DNA of 64,000 bases from the NCBI RefSeq assembly GCF_039652555.1, contig NZ_JBDJAF010000003.1:186001-250000 (forward strand), given 5' to 3'. Shown here piece after piece: positions 15,499 through 23,634 of this stretch (its first letter is position 1; each line of letters opens with the position of its first letter). Both the position numbers and the translations under genes were made by a program. The notes beneath the pieces were generated by a model, which saw nothing but the letters and a program-made list of their open reading frames with translations, ran no database searches and was not told the origin of the DNA. This stretch comes from Parafrigoribacterium mesophilum. GTDB taxonomy: Bacteria > Actinomycetota > Actinomycetes > Actinomycetales > Microbacteriaceae.

Positions 15499-16724
15499 CC
15501 GTTCACCCCGAGAATCGCCGGAAGATCGACGCCGCAGGCCTGGAACTTGGCGGTCTTCACCGGCACCGTCCCTGTCGCCTCGAGGATGCCATGCCGCAGT
15601 GCGAAGATCGATCCGGTCTCGATCGCCGATTGGCTGGACCTGCCGGTCGGCGCGGAGATTTCGGCGATGCGGCGGGTGCCGGTGCGTAGCAACTCGCAGT
15701 GCACCACGATGTCGATCGCGCTCGCCACGGTGGGCACCACGAAGGCTGAGTCGATGTTCCGGCCGGCCAGCAGCGGAAGCGTGCACAGCTTGGCGAGCGC
15801 ATCCGACGCGGTATTCGCGTGAATCGAACACATTCCCGGGATACCGCTGTTCAACGCGATCAGCAGATCGAGCGACTCCGCCTCGCGCACTTCGCCGACC
15901 ACCAGGCGGTCCGGGCGCATCCGGAGCGCTTCCTTGACCAGCCGGCGCAGGGAGATCTCGCCGGTGCCTTCCAGGCTGGGCTGACGGCACTGCATGGCCA
16001 CGGTGTCGCGGGCGAGCAGGTCGAGCTCGAAGATTTCCTCAACCGTGACGATGCGTTCCTGCGGGCGGGATGCAGACAACAAGGCATTCAGCAGCGTGGT
16101 CTTGCCGCTCTGAGTGGCACCGGAGACCAGGATGTTCTGCCCGGACAGCACACAGGCGCGAAGAAACTCGGCGGCGTGAGCGGTGAGCGAGCCCATGTCG
16201 ACGAGGTGCTGCAACTCCTTGATGCGCTGCGTGAACTTGCGGATGTTGACCGCCCAGTGCTTCTGCGTCACGTCGGGGATGACAACGTGAAGCCGCGATC
16301 CGTCGGGCAGCGACGCGTCGACGAACGGGCTCGAGACGTCGACGCGGCGGCCGGTCGATTGCAGCATCCGTTCCACCAGGTCGCGCACGGCGGTGTCCGT
16401 CAATTCCACCGCGGTGCGCTCGGCGAGGCCGCCCTTGGCGATGAAGATCTCGGTCGGAGAATTGATCCAGATCTCCTCGACCTCGGGATCGTCGAAGAAA
16501 CGCTGCAGAGGCCCGAATCCGACGATGCTCGCGACGATGTCCCTCGCGGTTTGGGCTTCGTCGGCGAGCAATGGCACCGAGCCGCCGAGCGCATACTCGC
16601 TGTACCGCTGAACCTCATCGTGCACGTACCGGTGCGCCAAGTCGCGGTCGCGGCTCAAATCGACACCGTCCAGGCGCACACGTTCCCGCACGCGGTCGGT
16701 GATGATGGCGACGGCTCTGCTCAT
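15495..16724 (-). CDS. tadA: Tad pilus ATPase TadA/CpaF
   Basis: A 409-residue secretion ATPase of the VirB11/CpaF type that powers pilus assembly from the cytoplasm. Walker A is GATQSGKTT at residues 202-210. The Asp box (IVTVEEIFELDL), Walker B-like VVGEVREAE and the His box region IHANTASDA are all visible. The N-terminal domain carries VGFGPLQRFFDDPEVEEIWINSP, the usual CpaF block. It is the first gene of the operon. No tadZ/cpaE or prepilin peptidase lies next to it. Confidence 0.92.
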   Translation of the reverse strand: MSRAVAIITDRVRERVRLDGVDLSRDRDLAHRYVHDEVQRYSEYALGGSVPLLADEAQTARDIVASIVGFGPLQRFFDDPEVEEIWINSPTEIFIAKGGLAERTAVELTDTAVRDLVERMLQSTGRRVDVSSPFVDASLPDGSRLHVVIPDVTQKHWAVNIRKFTQRIKELQHLVDMGSLTAHAAEFLRACVLSGQNILVSGATQSGKTTLLNALLSASRPQERIVTVEEIFELDLLARDTVAMQCRQPSLEGTGEISLRRLVKEALRMRPDRLVVGEVREAESLDLLIALNSGIPGMCSIHANTASDALAKLCTLPLLAGRNIDSAFVVPTVASAIDIVVHCELLRTGTRRIAEISAPTGRSSQSAIETGSIFALRHGILEATGTVPVKTAKFQACGVDLPAILGVNG

Positions 16725-16829
16725 CGGGCCATCATGCGCCAGAACGAATGGGGGTGGTGCGGGTTATCCACAGGCCGGAGGCGGCGGCCGTTCAACGGTG
16801 GGCGGCGATCAAGTAGCCTTGACTCGCTC

Positions 16830-16911
16830 GCGGGAGTGGTGAAATTGGTATACACGCAGGTTTTAGGTACCTGTGCCGAAAGGCGTGAGGGTTCAAGTCC
16901 CTTCTCCCGCA
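16830..16911 (+). tRNA. tRNA-Leu (anticodon UAG)
   Basis: Acceptor GCGGGAG (16830-16836) pairs with CTCCCGC (16904-16910). The anticodon arm CAGGT-TTTAGGT-ACCTG places TAG at the anticodon. A short variable arm (TGCCGAAAGGCG) and the T-arm GGGTTCAAGTCCC are present. The long-variable-arm class and UAG anticodon give leucine (CUA codons). The 3' CCA is not encoded. Confidence 0.95.
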
Positions 16912-17020
16912 CGACAGTAAGTTTTTTGTAGTCCTCTTCGCAGGTGGCGACAGTTACTCTGTGGGAAGCACTGTGTGGTCGAGGCAGCCTCGGCCGAACC
17001 CGAATGGAGACAGATCGTAC

Positions 17021-17731
17021 GTGACTGCCACCGCCCTCATCCCCTGGCTTGACCCGGAAACTCTGATCCACGGGTTCGGCCCATACGCGCTGATCGGCGT
17101 GTGCGTGATCATTTTCGCCGAGACCGGGCTGCTGATCGGATTCCTGCTGCCGGGCGACACGCTCCTGGTGATCACGGGGCTGTTCGCATTCCACCCCGGC
17201 ATCGGTGTGGACGTCTGGTGGGCGGCGCTAGCAATCGGGTTCGCCGCATTCCTCGGCGGCGAGGTGGGCTATCTGATCGGGCACAAGGCCGGCCCCCGGA
17301 TCTTCGAGCAGAAGGAAAGCGGGCTGTTCAGCAAGCACAACGTGGCGCGCACCAACGCGTTCTTCGAGAGGTTCGGGCCGCTAGCCGTAGTTCTGGCGCG
17401 GTTCGTCCCGATCCTACGCACCTTCGCACCGGTAGCCGCGGGCGTCGGACACATGAACTACCGCAAGTACTCGCTGTACAACTTCGTCGGCGCCATCCTC
17501 TGGGGCATCGGCCTCACCCTGGGCGGGTACCTGTTGGGTTACATCCCGCCGATCGCGGACTTCGTCAAGTCGTACATCGACATCATCCTGCTCGGCGCGG
17601 TAGTGCTGACGCTGATCCCCACCATTTACCACTACATCCGTTCCAGCGTGAAGGCCCGCGCGGCCAACCGGAGCGACGCGCGCCAGCTGGCCGACGGTGA
17701 CGCGGCGCTGAAGCCGGAATCGCTCGACTGA
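17021..17731 (+). CDS. DedA-family membrane protein (VTT domain)
   Basis: A 236-residue membrane protein with the DedA/VTT core. LLIGFLLPGDTLLVITGLFA is followed by GGEVGYLIGHKAGPRIF and then FFERFGPLAVVLARFVPILRTFAPVAAG. The FxRFxPxxRTFxP-like block is the family signature. DedA proteins are half-transporter-like membrane proteins, some of them flippases for polyprenyl phosphate or phospholipid. The start is GTG at 17021 with GGAGA upstream; the open frame before it belongs to no protein block. It is convergent with the HEAT-repeat gene. Confidence 0.88.
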   Translation: MTATALIPWLDPETLIHGFGPYALIGVCVIIFAETGLLIGFLLPGDTLLVITGLFAFHPGIGVDVWWAALAIGFAAFLGGEVGYLIGHKAGPRIFEQKESGLFSKHNVARTNAFFERFGPLAVVLARFVPILRTFAPVAAGVGHMNYRKYSLYNFVGAILWGIGLTLGGYLLGYIPPIADFVKSYIDIILLGAVVLTLIPTIYHYIRSSVKARAANRSDARQLADGDAALKPESLD

Positions 17732-17751
17732 CCGCTAGTGCGGACTAACCG

Positions 17752-18318
17752 CTAGCTGTGCGGTTGTTCGGTGCTCACCGCGTCGGTGCGGGTGGTGAGC
17801 GCCGCTAGCGACTGCTGCGCGGCCCGGCGCACTTCCTTGTCCGGATCCCTCAGCATCGCGGTGAGGGCTGCGGCGCTGCTCGCCTCGCCGGCTGTGGCCA
17901 GCGCCCGAGCAGAGGCGGCGCGTACCCGGGGCACCGCATCCGTCGTGTGGCGCAGCAGCGCGCCGGCCGCATCCAGTCCGTGCGCCGCGCAGACCCTGGC
18001 GCACATTTCCCGCACCCGCCAGGCCTGGTTGTCCAGACCTGCAACGACTGCCTCCGCGGCAGAATCGTCCCAGGCGCTCAACAGTGCCCTGGCCCCCCAC
18101 AACTCCGGCCAATAGAGTGCAGGCGCACCATCCAGCACGCCCTGGGCGTGGCGGCCGCCGACCCAGAGCAGAAACTCGTCGCCCTCGTTGCGGCCGCGCA
18201 GCAGGTTGGCCGCCCGGGTGGCGACGACGGGTTCGCCGAAGCGTCGCACGGCGGCGTGGATGCGCTCGGCCGGGGAGTCGTCGATCGGGACGGAGGTGCT
18301 GGGTGCGTTGTCGTTCAT
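17752..18318 (-). CDS. HEAT-repeat protein
   Basis: A 188-residue helical repeat protein. From about residue 95 on, repeats of the type VVAGLDNQAWRVREMCARVCA, LLRHTTDAVPRVRAASARAL and MLRDPDKEVRRAAQQSLAAL recur at about 31-residue spacing, the HEAT/PBS-lyase pattern used for protein or ligand docking. The N-terminal half (FGEPVVATRAANLLRGRNEGDEFLLWVGG region) is not recognised. No good Shine-Dalgarno is seen. It begins 12 bp after the mntR stop, so it is probably co-transcribed with mntR. Confidence 0.75.
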   Translation of the reverse strand: MNDNAPSTSVPIDDSPAERIHAAVRRFGEPVVATRAANLLRGRNEGDEFLLWVGGRHAQGVLDGAPALYWPELWGARALLSAWDDSAAEAVVAGLDNQAWRVREMCARVCAAHGLDAAGALLRHTTDAVPRVRAASARALATAGEASSAAALTAMLRDPDKEVRRAAQQSLAALTTRTDAVSTEQPHS

Positions 18319-18329
18319 CGCTGTCAACG

Positions 18330-19004
18330 CTAGCGCGACTGCGGAGCACCGCCGGCTTCGGCCACCCAGATGGACGCGGCCGCCTCATCGCCGAGTTCAC
18401 GTTCTACACCCCCGACGTCGATCGTCATGGAACTGCCGAACGGCATCCGGCGGACGACGGTAAGGCGGGAGTCCACCGTGATCGCCTGCGACTCGAGATA
18501 GCGCAGCAGTTCCGGGTTGCGGTCGCTGATGCGCACTACCTGCCCAGTGAACCCGTCCGGAGCGTCGGTGAGTACCACAGCGGCGGGGCGGACGAGCCGC
18601 CCACGGGCATCCGGGATCGGGTCGCCGTGCGGATCGCGCTGCGGATGGCCGAGCTTGTCGGCAATGAGGTTCAGCATCCGGTCGGAGACGGCGTGCTCGA
18701 GCACTTCCGCCTCGTCGTGCACCTCGTCCCAGTTGTAGCCGAAGGATTCAACGAGCCAGGTTTCGATGAGCCGGTGCCGGCGCACCATCCGCAGCGCCAG
18801 GGACCGACCGGCGTCGGTGAGTTCAATGGCCCCGTACGGAATGTGGGTCACCAGGCCGCTCGTGACGAGTTTCTTGACCATCTCGGTCACCGATGAGGCG
18901 GCCAGGCCCAGCCGCTCGGCAAGCGCTGACGTGGTGAGCGGCTGATTCTGCCACTCGGTGTGAGAGTAGATGACCTTGACGTAGTCCTCAATGACGCTGT
19001 TCAC
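18330..19004 (-). CDS. mntR: Manganese-responsive DtxR-family repressor
   Basis: A 224-residue DtxR-type metalloregulator. The winged HTH is residues 1-65 (LTTSALAERLGLAASSVTEMVKKL). The metal-binding dimerisation domain includes RRHRLIETWL and DEAEVLEH. The residue aligned with DtxR Cys102 is Glu100, as in manganese-type MntR. A C-terminal FeoA/SH3-like domain follows (VVRISDRNPELLRYLE, then residues from about 150). GTG at 19004 follows GGAGAAGG. It is divergent from mntH with a palindrome between them, so it likely represses mntH and perhaps itself when Mn2+ is sufficient. Confidence 0.88.
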   Translation of the reverse strand: MNSVIEDYVKVIYSHTEWQNQPLTTSALAERLGLAASSVTEMVKKLVTSGLVTHIPYGAIELTDAGRSLALRMVRRHRLIETWLVESFGYNWDEVHDEAEVLEHAVSDRMLNLIADKLGHPQRDPHGDPIPDARGRLVRPAAVVLTDAPDGFTGQVVRISDRNPELLRYLESQAITVDSRLTVVRRMPFGSSMTIDVGGVERELGDEAAASIWVAEAGGAPQSR

Positions 19005-19036
19005 GGTCGCCTTCTCCCGAACGATCTCATGCTGTT

Positions 19037-19052
19037 TTTCGGTACACCGAAA
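19037..19052. promoter_or_regulatory. Palindromic operator between mntR and mntH (candidate MntR box)
   Basis: TTTCGGTACACCGAAA has perfect 7-bp arms with a 2-bp centre. It lies 32 bp before the mntR start and 16 bp before the mntH start, where TATTAGACT could serve as the mntH -10. Its length, symmetry and location match DtxR/MntR-type operators. Mn-dependent binding is inferred. Confidence 0.75.
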
Positions 19053-19068
19053 TATTAGACTATGGGTT

Positions 19069-20328
19069 GTGAATACCGCGGCGACCGACGAGGGCACCCG
19101 GCCGGATACGGCCTACTCTCGCACGAAGCGACTGCTTCCGTTGCTCGGTCCGGCACTGGTCGCCGGCGTCGCCTACCTCGATCCCGGCAACGTGGCGAGC
19201 AACATGACCGCGGGCGCGCAGTTCGGTTACCTGTTGGTGTGGGTCGTCGTGTCGGCGAACGTCATGGCCTGGCTCGTGCAGTACCTGTCGGCAAAACTGG
19301 GCCTGGTCACCGGCCGCAGCCTGCCCGAACTCATGGGCGAACGGCTCAGGCACACCTGGCAGCGCTTGCTGTATTGGTTGCAGGCCGAGACCGTGGCCAT
19401 GGCGACCGACCTCGCCGAGGTCATCGGCGGTGCGATCGCCCTCAATCTGCTCTTCGGCCTCCCCTTGCTCGCCGGCGGCGTGATCACCGGCGGAGTCTCG
19501 ATGCTGGTGCTTGGCATCCACTCCAGGCGGGACACCCGACCGTTCGAACGAGTGATCATCGCGATGATGGCGATCATCGCGATCGGCTTCTCGGCCGGCA
19601 TCGTCATTCAGCCGCCGGATGCCGCAGCGACCGCCGCCGGCCTGATGCCGCGCTTCGAGGGCAGCGGTTCGGTGCTGCTCGCGGCATCCATCCTGGGGGC
19701 CACGATCATGCCGCACGCGATTTACGCGCATTCTGCCCTCACCCGGGACCGCTTCGGGCTGGTGGCGCCGGGACGTCGGCGGCGTCTCATCCTGCGCGCG
19801 ACGAGAGCGGATGTCACCATCGCCCTTGCCATCGCCGGCACGGTGAACCTCGTGATCCTGCTGCTCGCCGCGAGCTCGCTCCAGGGCGTCGTCGGCACGG
19901 ACACGCTGGAGGGCGCGCACGCCGCGCTGGAGGCCTCGCTCGGCCCCCTCGTAGCGACCCTGTTCGCGATCGGGCTGCTCGCCTCCGGGCTGGCGTCCAC
20001 CTCGGTCGGCGCCTACGCGGGCGCGGAGATCATGCACGGCCTGCTCCGAATCCGCATCCCGTTGCTGCTGCGCCGATTGGTCAACCTGATTCCGGCGCTG
20101 GTCATCCTCTGGATCGGTGTCGACCCGACCTCGGCGCTGGTGCTCAGTCAGGTGTTCCTGTCGTTCGGCATCCCGTTCGCGCTGGTTCCGCTGGTGATCC
20201 TCACCGCCCAGCGCGCTCTGATGGGTGAATCGATGAACCGCTGGTACACCACGCTCGCGGCTTCGGTCACCGCCGGGTTGCTCGTGGCGCTCAACATCGC
20301 CCTGCTGGTGTTGCTGCTCGGGTCCTGA
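19069..20328 (+). CDS. mntH: Nramp-family divalent metal (Mn2+) transporter
   Basis: A 419-residue Nramp protein with 11 or so helices. The metal-binding motifs are both present: LDPGNVASNM (DPGN, helix 1) and MPHAIYAHS (MPH, helix 6). It imports Mn2+ (or Fe2+) with protons. The start is GTG at 19069 with almost no leader after the operator, so it is probably leaderless. The frame extends upstream across the operator but that part has no family similarity. Pairing with mntR supports manganese as substrate. Confidence 0.9.
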   Translation: MNTAATDEGTRPDTAYSRTKRLLPLLGPALVAGVAYLDPGNVASNMTAGAQFGYLLVWVVVSANVMAWLVQYLSAKLGLVTGRSLPELMGERLRHTWQRLLYWLQAETVAMATDLAEVIGGAIALNLLFGLPLLAGGVITGGVSMLVLGIHSRRDTRPFERVIIAMMAIIAIGFSAGIVIQPPDAAATAAGLMPRFEGSGSVLLAASILGATIMPHAIYAHSALTRDRFGLVAPGRRRRLILRATRADVTIALAIAGTVNLVILLLAASSLQGVVGTDTLEGAHAALEASLGPLVATLFAIGLLASGLASTSVGAYAGAEIMHGLLRIRIPLLLRRLVNLIPALVILWIGVDPTSALVLSQVFLSFGIPFALVPLVILTAQRALMGESMNRWYTTLAASVTAGLLVALNIALLVLLLGS

Positions 20329-20341
20329 GGCGGCCCGGTCA

Positions 20342-21253
20342 CTACCTGTGGAAGTGGTCCTCGTGCTCGGCATGTTCGGCGGGCTCGAGTTGGAAGGTTG
20401 AATGGGCGACATCGAAGTGGGTCGCCAGGCACTCCGAGAGCTCGTCGAGGAGCCGCCCGGTTCCTCGATGGGCGAACACCGCCGGCTCCACGACCACGTG
20501 GGCGGAGAAGACCGGGTTTCCCGAGGTGATCGCCCAGACGTGCACGTCGTGCACATCGACGACGCCGCGGGTGCCCAGGATGTGCGTGCGGATCTCCAGG
20601 ACACTGGTGTGTGCCGGGACGGACTCGCTGAGCACCCTGATGGAGTCGCGCAGCAGCAATAGCGCGCGCGGGGCGATGAGCAATGCGATCGCCAGTGACG
20701 CGAGCGAGTCGGCCTGCACGAATCCGGTGCCCAGGATGACCACGGCGGCGACGATCGCGGCGATCGAGCCGAGTAGGTCGCCGAGCACCTCGAGGTAGGC
20801 GCCGCGCATGTTGATGGAGGCCGCCGCGTGGCTGCGCAGGATGAGCGCGGCGACGATGTTCGCGACGAGGCCGACGATAGCCACCACGAGCATCGGTACG
20901 CTCTGAACCTCAACCTGTCCCGGCCCCAGCAGCCGCACCAACGCCGACGCGCCCACCGAGACGGCGACGACGAGCAGGATGACGCCGTTCACCAGGGCGC
21001 CGAACACCTCGGCCCGCTGGAAGCCGAACGTGGAGCGGTCGGTGGCCGGTCTGGTCGCCACGGACACGGCCACCAGCGCAACCACCAAGCCGATCACATC
21101 CGAGAGCATGTGCCCGGCGTCGGCGAGCAAGGCAAGTGACCCGGTCAGTGCCGCCCCAATGACCTCGATCGCCAACACGAACACGACGATCCCGAGCGCG
21201 AGCGACAGACGCGCTCGGTTCGCGGAGCCCGCGACGGGAGCAGTGGTGGTCAC
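20342..21253 (-). CDS. Cation diffusion facilitator (Zn/Co/Cd exporter, CzcD/ZitB-like)
   Basis: A 303-residue CDF exporter with six helices. Helix 2 has LLADAGHMLSD (His48, Asp52). Helix 5 has GAYLEVLGDLLGS, where the usual His of HxxxD is Glu155 with Asp159 kept. The cytoplasmic C-terminal domain shows VVDVHDVHVWAITSGNPVFSAHV, the family's ferredoxin-like fold. The tail is histidine-rich (EHAEHEDHFHR). It pumps divalent metal out in exchange for protons. The GTG start follows TTGAGGT. It is convergent with mntH, 13 bp apart. Confidence 0.88.
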   Translation of the reverse strand: MTTTAPVAGSANRARLSLALGIVVFVLAIEVIGAALTGSLALLADAGHMLSDVIGLVVALVAVSVATRPATDRSTFGFQRAEVFGALVNGVILLVVAVSVGASALVRLLGPGQVEVQSVPMLVVAIVGLVANIVAALILRSHAAASINMRGAYLEVLGDLLGSIAAIVAAVVILGTGFVQADSLASLAIALLIAPRALLLLRDSIRVLSESVPAHTSVLEIRTHILGTRGVVDVHDVHVWAITSGNPVFSAHVVVEPAVFAHRGTGRLLDELSECLATHFDVAHSTFQLEPAEHAEHEDHFHR

Positions 21254-21309
21254 ACCTCAAGGGTAGGCTGCCCGGCCTCGGCGAGCCATTCGCCACCGCG
21301 TTCCGGGAC

Positions 21310-21369
21310 CGATAGCTTTCCGGTCGAAACCGTGCGCCGCGGCCGGCCATCCCGACCGGAAAGCTATCG
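21310..21369. repeat. 17-bp perfect inverted repeat between rdgB and the CDF gene
   Basis: CGATAGCTTTCCGGTCG (21310-21326) and its exact inverse (21353-21369) enclose 26 bp that themselves contain GGCCGGCC. It lies in the 151-bp gap between rdgB (ending 21405) and the CDF start (21253), both on the minus strand. It could be a terminator or attenuator after the murI-rph-rdgB transcript, or a dispersed palindromic repeat. There is no T-run on the minus side. Confidence 0.65.
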
Positions 21370-21404
21370 CTCGGGGGTGAACGACCGGAAGCCGGCAGCG
21401 CCCT

Positions 21405-21980
21405 TCAGGACAACCGTTCCAGCACGGTGGGGGCGAGCGCCGAGAAGGCGCGTCGCCGGTGGCTGATCGCATCCTTCTCGGCCGCGCTCAACTGTGCGCA
21501 GGCGACGTGGTATCCCTCCGGCTGGAAGATCGGGTCGTACCCGAAACCTCCGCTGCCCGCCGGAGCGCGCAACACCGACCCGGGCCAGACCCCCAGCTCG
21601 ACGTGTTCGAAGCTGCCGTCCACCAGCGCCGCGGCGCAGACGAACTGGGCGGCACGGTTGTCGGTGTCCCCCAATTCTTCGAGCAGGTGCGTCAGGTTGT
21701 CGGCATCCACCCGTGTCCCCGCATAGCGGGCCGAGTGGATGCCGGGGGCGCCACCCAGCGCATCCACGCAGATCCCCGAGTCATCGGCGAGCGCCGGCAG
21801 GCCGGTGTGGGCCGCCGCGGCGTGCGCCTTGATCAGTGCGTTCTCGGCGAACGTGACGCCGTCCTCGACCGGCTCGGGGCCGTCGTAGCCGACCAGTTCG
21901 AGGCCGGCAAGCTGCGGTTCGAGGATGCGCCGCAGCTCCTCCACCTTGTGCGCGTTGTGGGTGGCGAGGACGAGCTTCAC
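21405..21980 (-). CDS. rdgB: XTP/dITP diphosphatase (HAM1/RdgB)
   Basis: A 191-residue house-cleaning pyrophosphatase that hydrolyses dITP and XTP to monophosphates. It opens KLVLATHNAHKVEELRRIL, the substrate motif with T/SxNxxK. It carries GVTFAENALIKAHAAA, LPALADDSGICVDALGG and SGGFGYDPIF, with ISHRRRAFSAL at the end. GTG at 21980 overlaps the rph stop by 4 bp (GTGA). Final gene of murI-rph-rdgB. Confidence 0.95.
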   Translation of the reverse strand: MKLVLATHNAHKVEELRRILEPQLAGLELVGYDGPEPVEDGVTFAENALIKAHAAAAHTGLPALADDSGICVDALGGAPGIHSARYAGTRVDADNLTHLLEELGDTDNRAAQFVCAAALVDGSFEHVELGVWPGSVLRAPAGSGGFGYDPIFQPEGYHVACAQLSAAEKDAISHRRRAFSALAPTVLERLS

Positions 21981-22723
21981 GACGTGAGGGACGCCAACTG
22001 GGCGACGGTGAGCGCTTTCGTGCCGCCGAGCGCGAGGTCCAGGAGCGCGTTCAACTCGGTACGGTCGAACGGGGCTCCCTCGGCGGTGCCTTGCACCTCG
22101 ACGAACAGTCCGCGACCGGTGACAACCACGTTCATGTCTGTCTCGGCGCGAACATCCTCGGTATATGCCAAATCGAGCATTGGTGTGCCGTCGATGATGC
22201 CGACGGACACCGCGGCGACGCTGTCGATCAAGGGCTTCGAGTTCTGGCCCAGGAATTTCTTCGCCCTGCCCCACTCCAGGGCGTCGGCGAGCGCGACATA
22301 GGCACCGGTGATCGCGGCGGTGCGCGTGCCGCCGTCGGCTTGCAGCACGTCACAGTCGATCACGATCGTGTTCTCGCCCAGTGCCTTGAGGTCCACGACG
22401 GCACGCAGGCTGCGGCCCACCAGGCGGGAGATTTCGTGGGTACGGCCGCCGATCTTGCCCTTGACTGACTCCCGCGCCATCCGTTCGTTGGTGGAGCGCG
22501 GCAGCATCGCGTATTCGGCGGTCACCCAGCCTTTTCCCTTGCCGGTCATCCACCGCGGAACACCGTTGGTGAACGATGCGGTGCACAGCACCCTGGTGCG
22601 TCCGAACGAAATCAGCGCGGAACCCTCGGCCTGCTCGCTCCAGCCGCGCTCGATGGTCACCGGTCGCAACTCGTCGAGGGTACGCCCATCGGCGCGCAAC
22701 TTCAGTGCGGTGGTGTCGGTCAT
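21977..22723 (-). CDS. rph: Ribonuclease PH
   Basis: A 248-residue phosphorolytic 3'-5' exoribonuclease that trims tRNA 3' ends. It shows RADGRTLDELRPV, YAMLPRSTNERMARES, GRTHEISRLVGRSLRAVVDL, the catalytic DCDVLQADGGTRTA block and MLDLAYTEDVRAETDMNVV. Length is normal. It is coupled by 4-bp overlaps to murI upstream and rdgB downstream, the order seen in mycobacteria and other actinobacteria. Confidence 0.96.
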   Translation of the reverse strand: MTDTTALKLRADGRTLDELRPVTIERGWSEQAEGSALISFGRTRVLCTASFTNGVPRWMTGKGKGWVTAEYAMLPRSTNERMARESVKGKIGGRTHEISRLVGRSLRAVVDLKALGENTIVIDCDVLQADGGTRTAAITGAYVALADALEWGRAKKFLGQNSKPLIDSVAAVSVGIIDGTPMLDLAYTEDVRAETDMNVVVTGRGLFVEVQGTAEGAPFDRTELNALLDLALGGTKALTVAQLASLTS

Positions 22724-23574
22724 GCGCTGTCCTCTTTCGCAGTCAGGATCGGAAGTTGAATGGCGCCGGTCTCCACGAGTTCCACGGTCGACACCTCGGG
22801 CCCAAGGAACCGGCGGGCGAGGCGGGTGAATTGGTCCTGGCTGCCGCCGGTGGCCTCGAAAGTGTAGCTGGGTGGCGCTGCGACGCTGCGCTGGAGCGAG
22901 TGCTTGACCAGCGTGCGATACACGTCGAAGGCGGTCTCCTCGGCGCTGGAGACCAGCGTGACCTCCCGACCCATCACGTATTGGATGGCGGCAGACATCA
23001 GCGGGTAGTGCGTGCAGCCGAGCACGAGTGTGTCGATGCCGCTGTCCTTGAGCGGTTGCAGGTAGCCCTCGGCGATGGCGAATAACTCTGGGCCGGAGGT
23101 GATGCCAGCCTCGACGAACTCCACGAATCGCGGGCAGGCTTTGGGGAACAGCTGCAGGTCGGATGCTGCGGCGAAGGCATCCTCGTACGCGCGGGATTTG
23201 ATGGTGCCCACGGTGCCGATCACGCCTACCCGGTGGTTCTTCGTCTGCCGCGCGGCCGCGCGCACCGCGGGCTGAATCACCTCGACGACCGGGATGCCGT
23301 AACCGTCGGTGAACCGCTCACGGGCATCACGCAGCATCGCCGACGACGCCGTGTTGCAGGCGATCACGAGCAGCTTGACCCCTTCGGCGACCAGATCATC
23401 CATTACCGCGAGGGAATATTTCCGGACATCGGCGATGGGCTTGGGGCCGTACGGCGAATGGGCGGTGTCGCCGACATAGACGATCGACTCTCCGGGAAGC
23501 TGATCGATGATCGCACGGGCCACGGTGAGTCCACCGACACCGGAGTCGAAGATTCCAATGGGCGCGTCATTCAC
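22720..23574 (-). CDS. murI: Glutamate racemase
   Basis: A 284-residue enzyme making D-glutamate for peptidoglycan. The opening APIGIFDSGVGGLTVARAI and the two catalytic cysteines in VIACNTASSAM and VLGCTHYPL are all present. GTG at 23574 gives the family length; the frame stays open further upstream into the divergent pncB leader but without similarity. First gene of murI-rph-rdgB; the stop overlaps the rph start by 4 bp. Confidence 0.96.
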   Translation of the reverse strand: MNDAPIGIFDSGVGGLTVARAIIDQLPGESIVYVGDTAHSPYGPKPIADVRKYSLAVMDDLVAEGVKLLVIACNTASSAMLRDARERFTDGYGIPVVEVIQPAVRAAARQTKNHRVGVIGTVGTIKSRAYEDAFAAASDLQLFPKACPRFVEFVEAGITSGPELFAIAEGYLQPLKDSGIDTLVLGCTHYPLMSAAIQYVMGREVTLVSSAEETAFDVYRTLVKHSLQRSVAAPPSYTFEATGGSQDQFTRLARRFLGPEVSTVELVETGAIQLPILTAKEDSA

Positions 23575-23634
23575 AAGCCCCAAGTTTAGCCCGGTCGTCC
23601 CGCGGCGGATTCGACCCTCGCTAGGCTCTCGTGT

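Noticed and set aside
19005..19068. A manganese riboswitch (yybP-ykoY) in front of mntH.
   Set aside because: Only about 16 bp separate the operator from the start codon; there is no room for a riboswitch and the palindrome explains control.
19060..20913. A 617-codon open frame antisense to mntH and the CDF gene's 3' part, and similar long antisense frames over aceB, the third glycerophosphotransferase and ramB.
   Set aside because: High-GC codon bias leaves the opposite strand open. The products are His/Arg/Gly-rich without folds, and the sense genes have complete family motifs.
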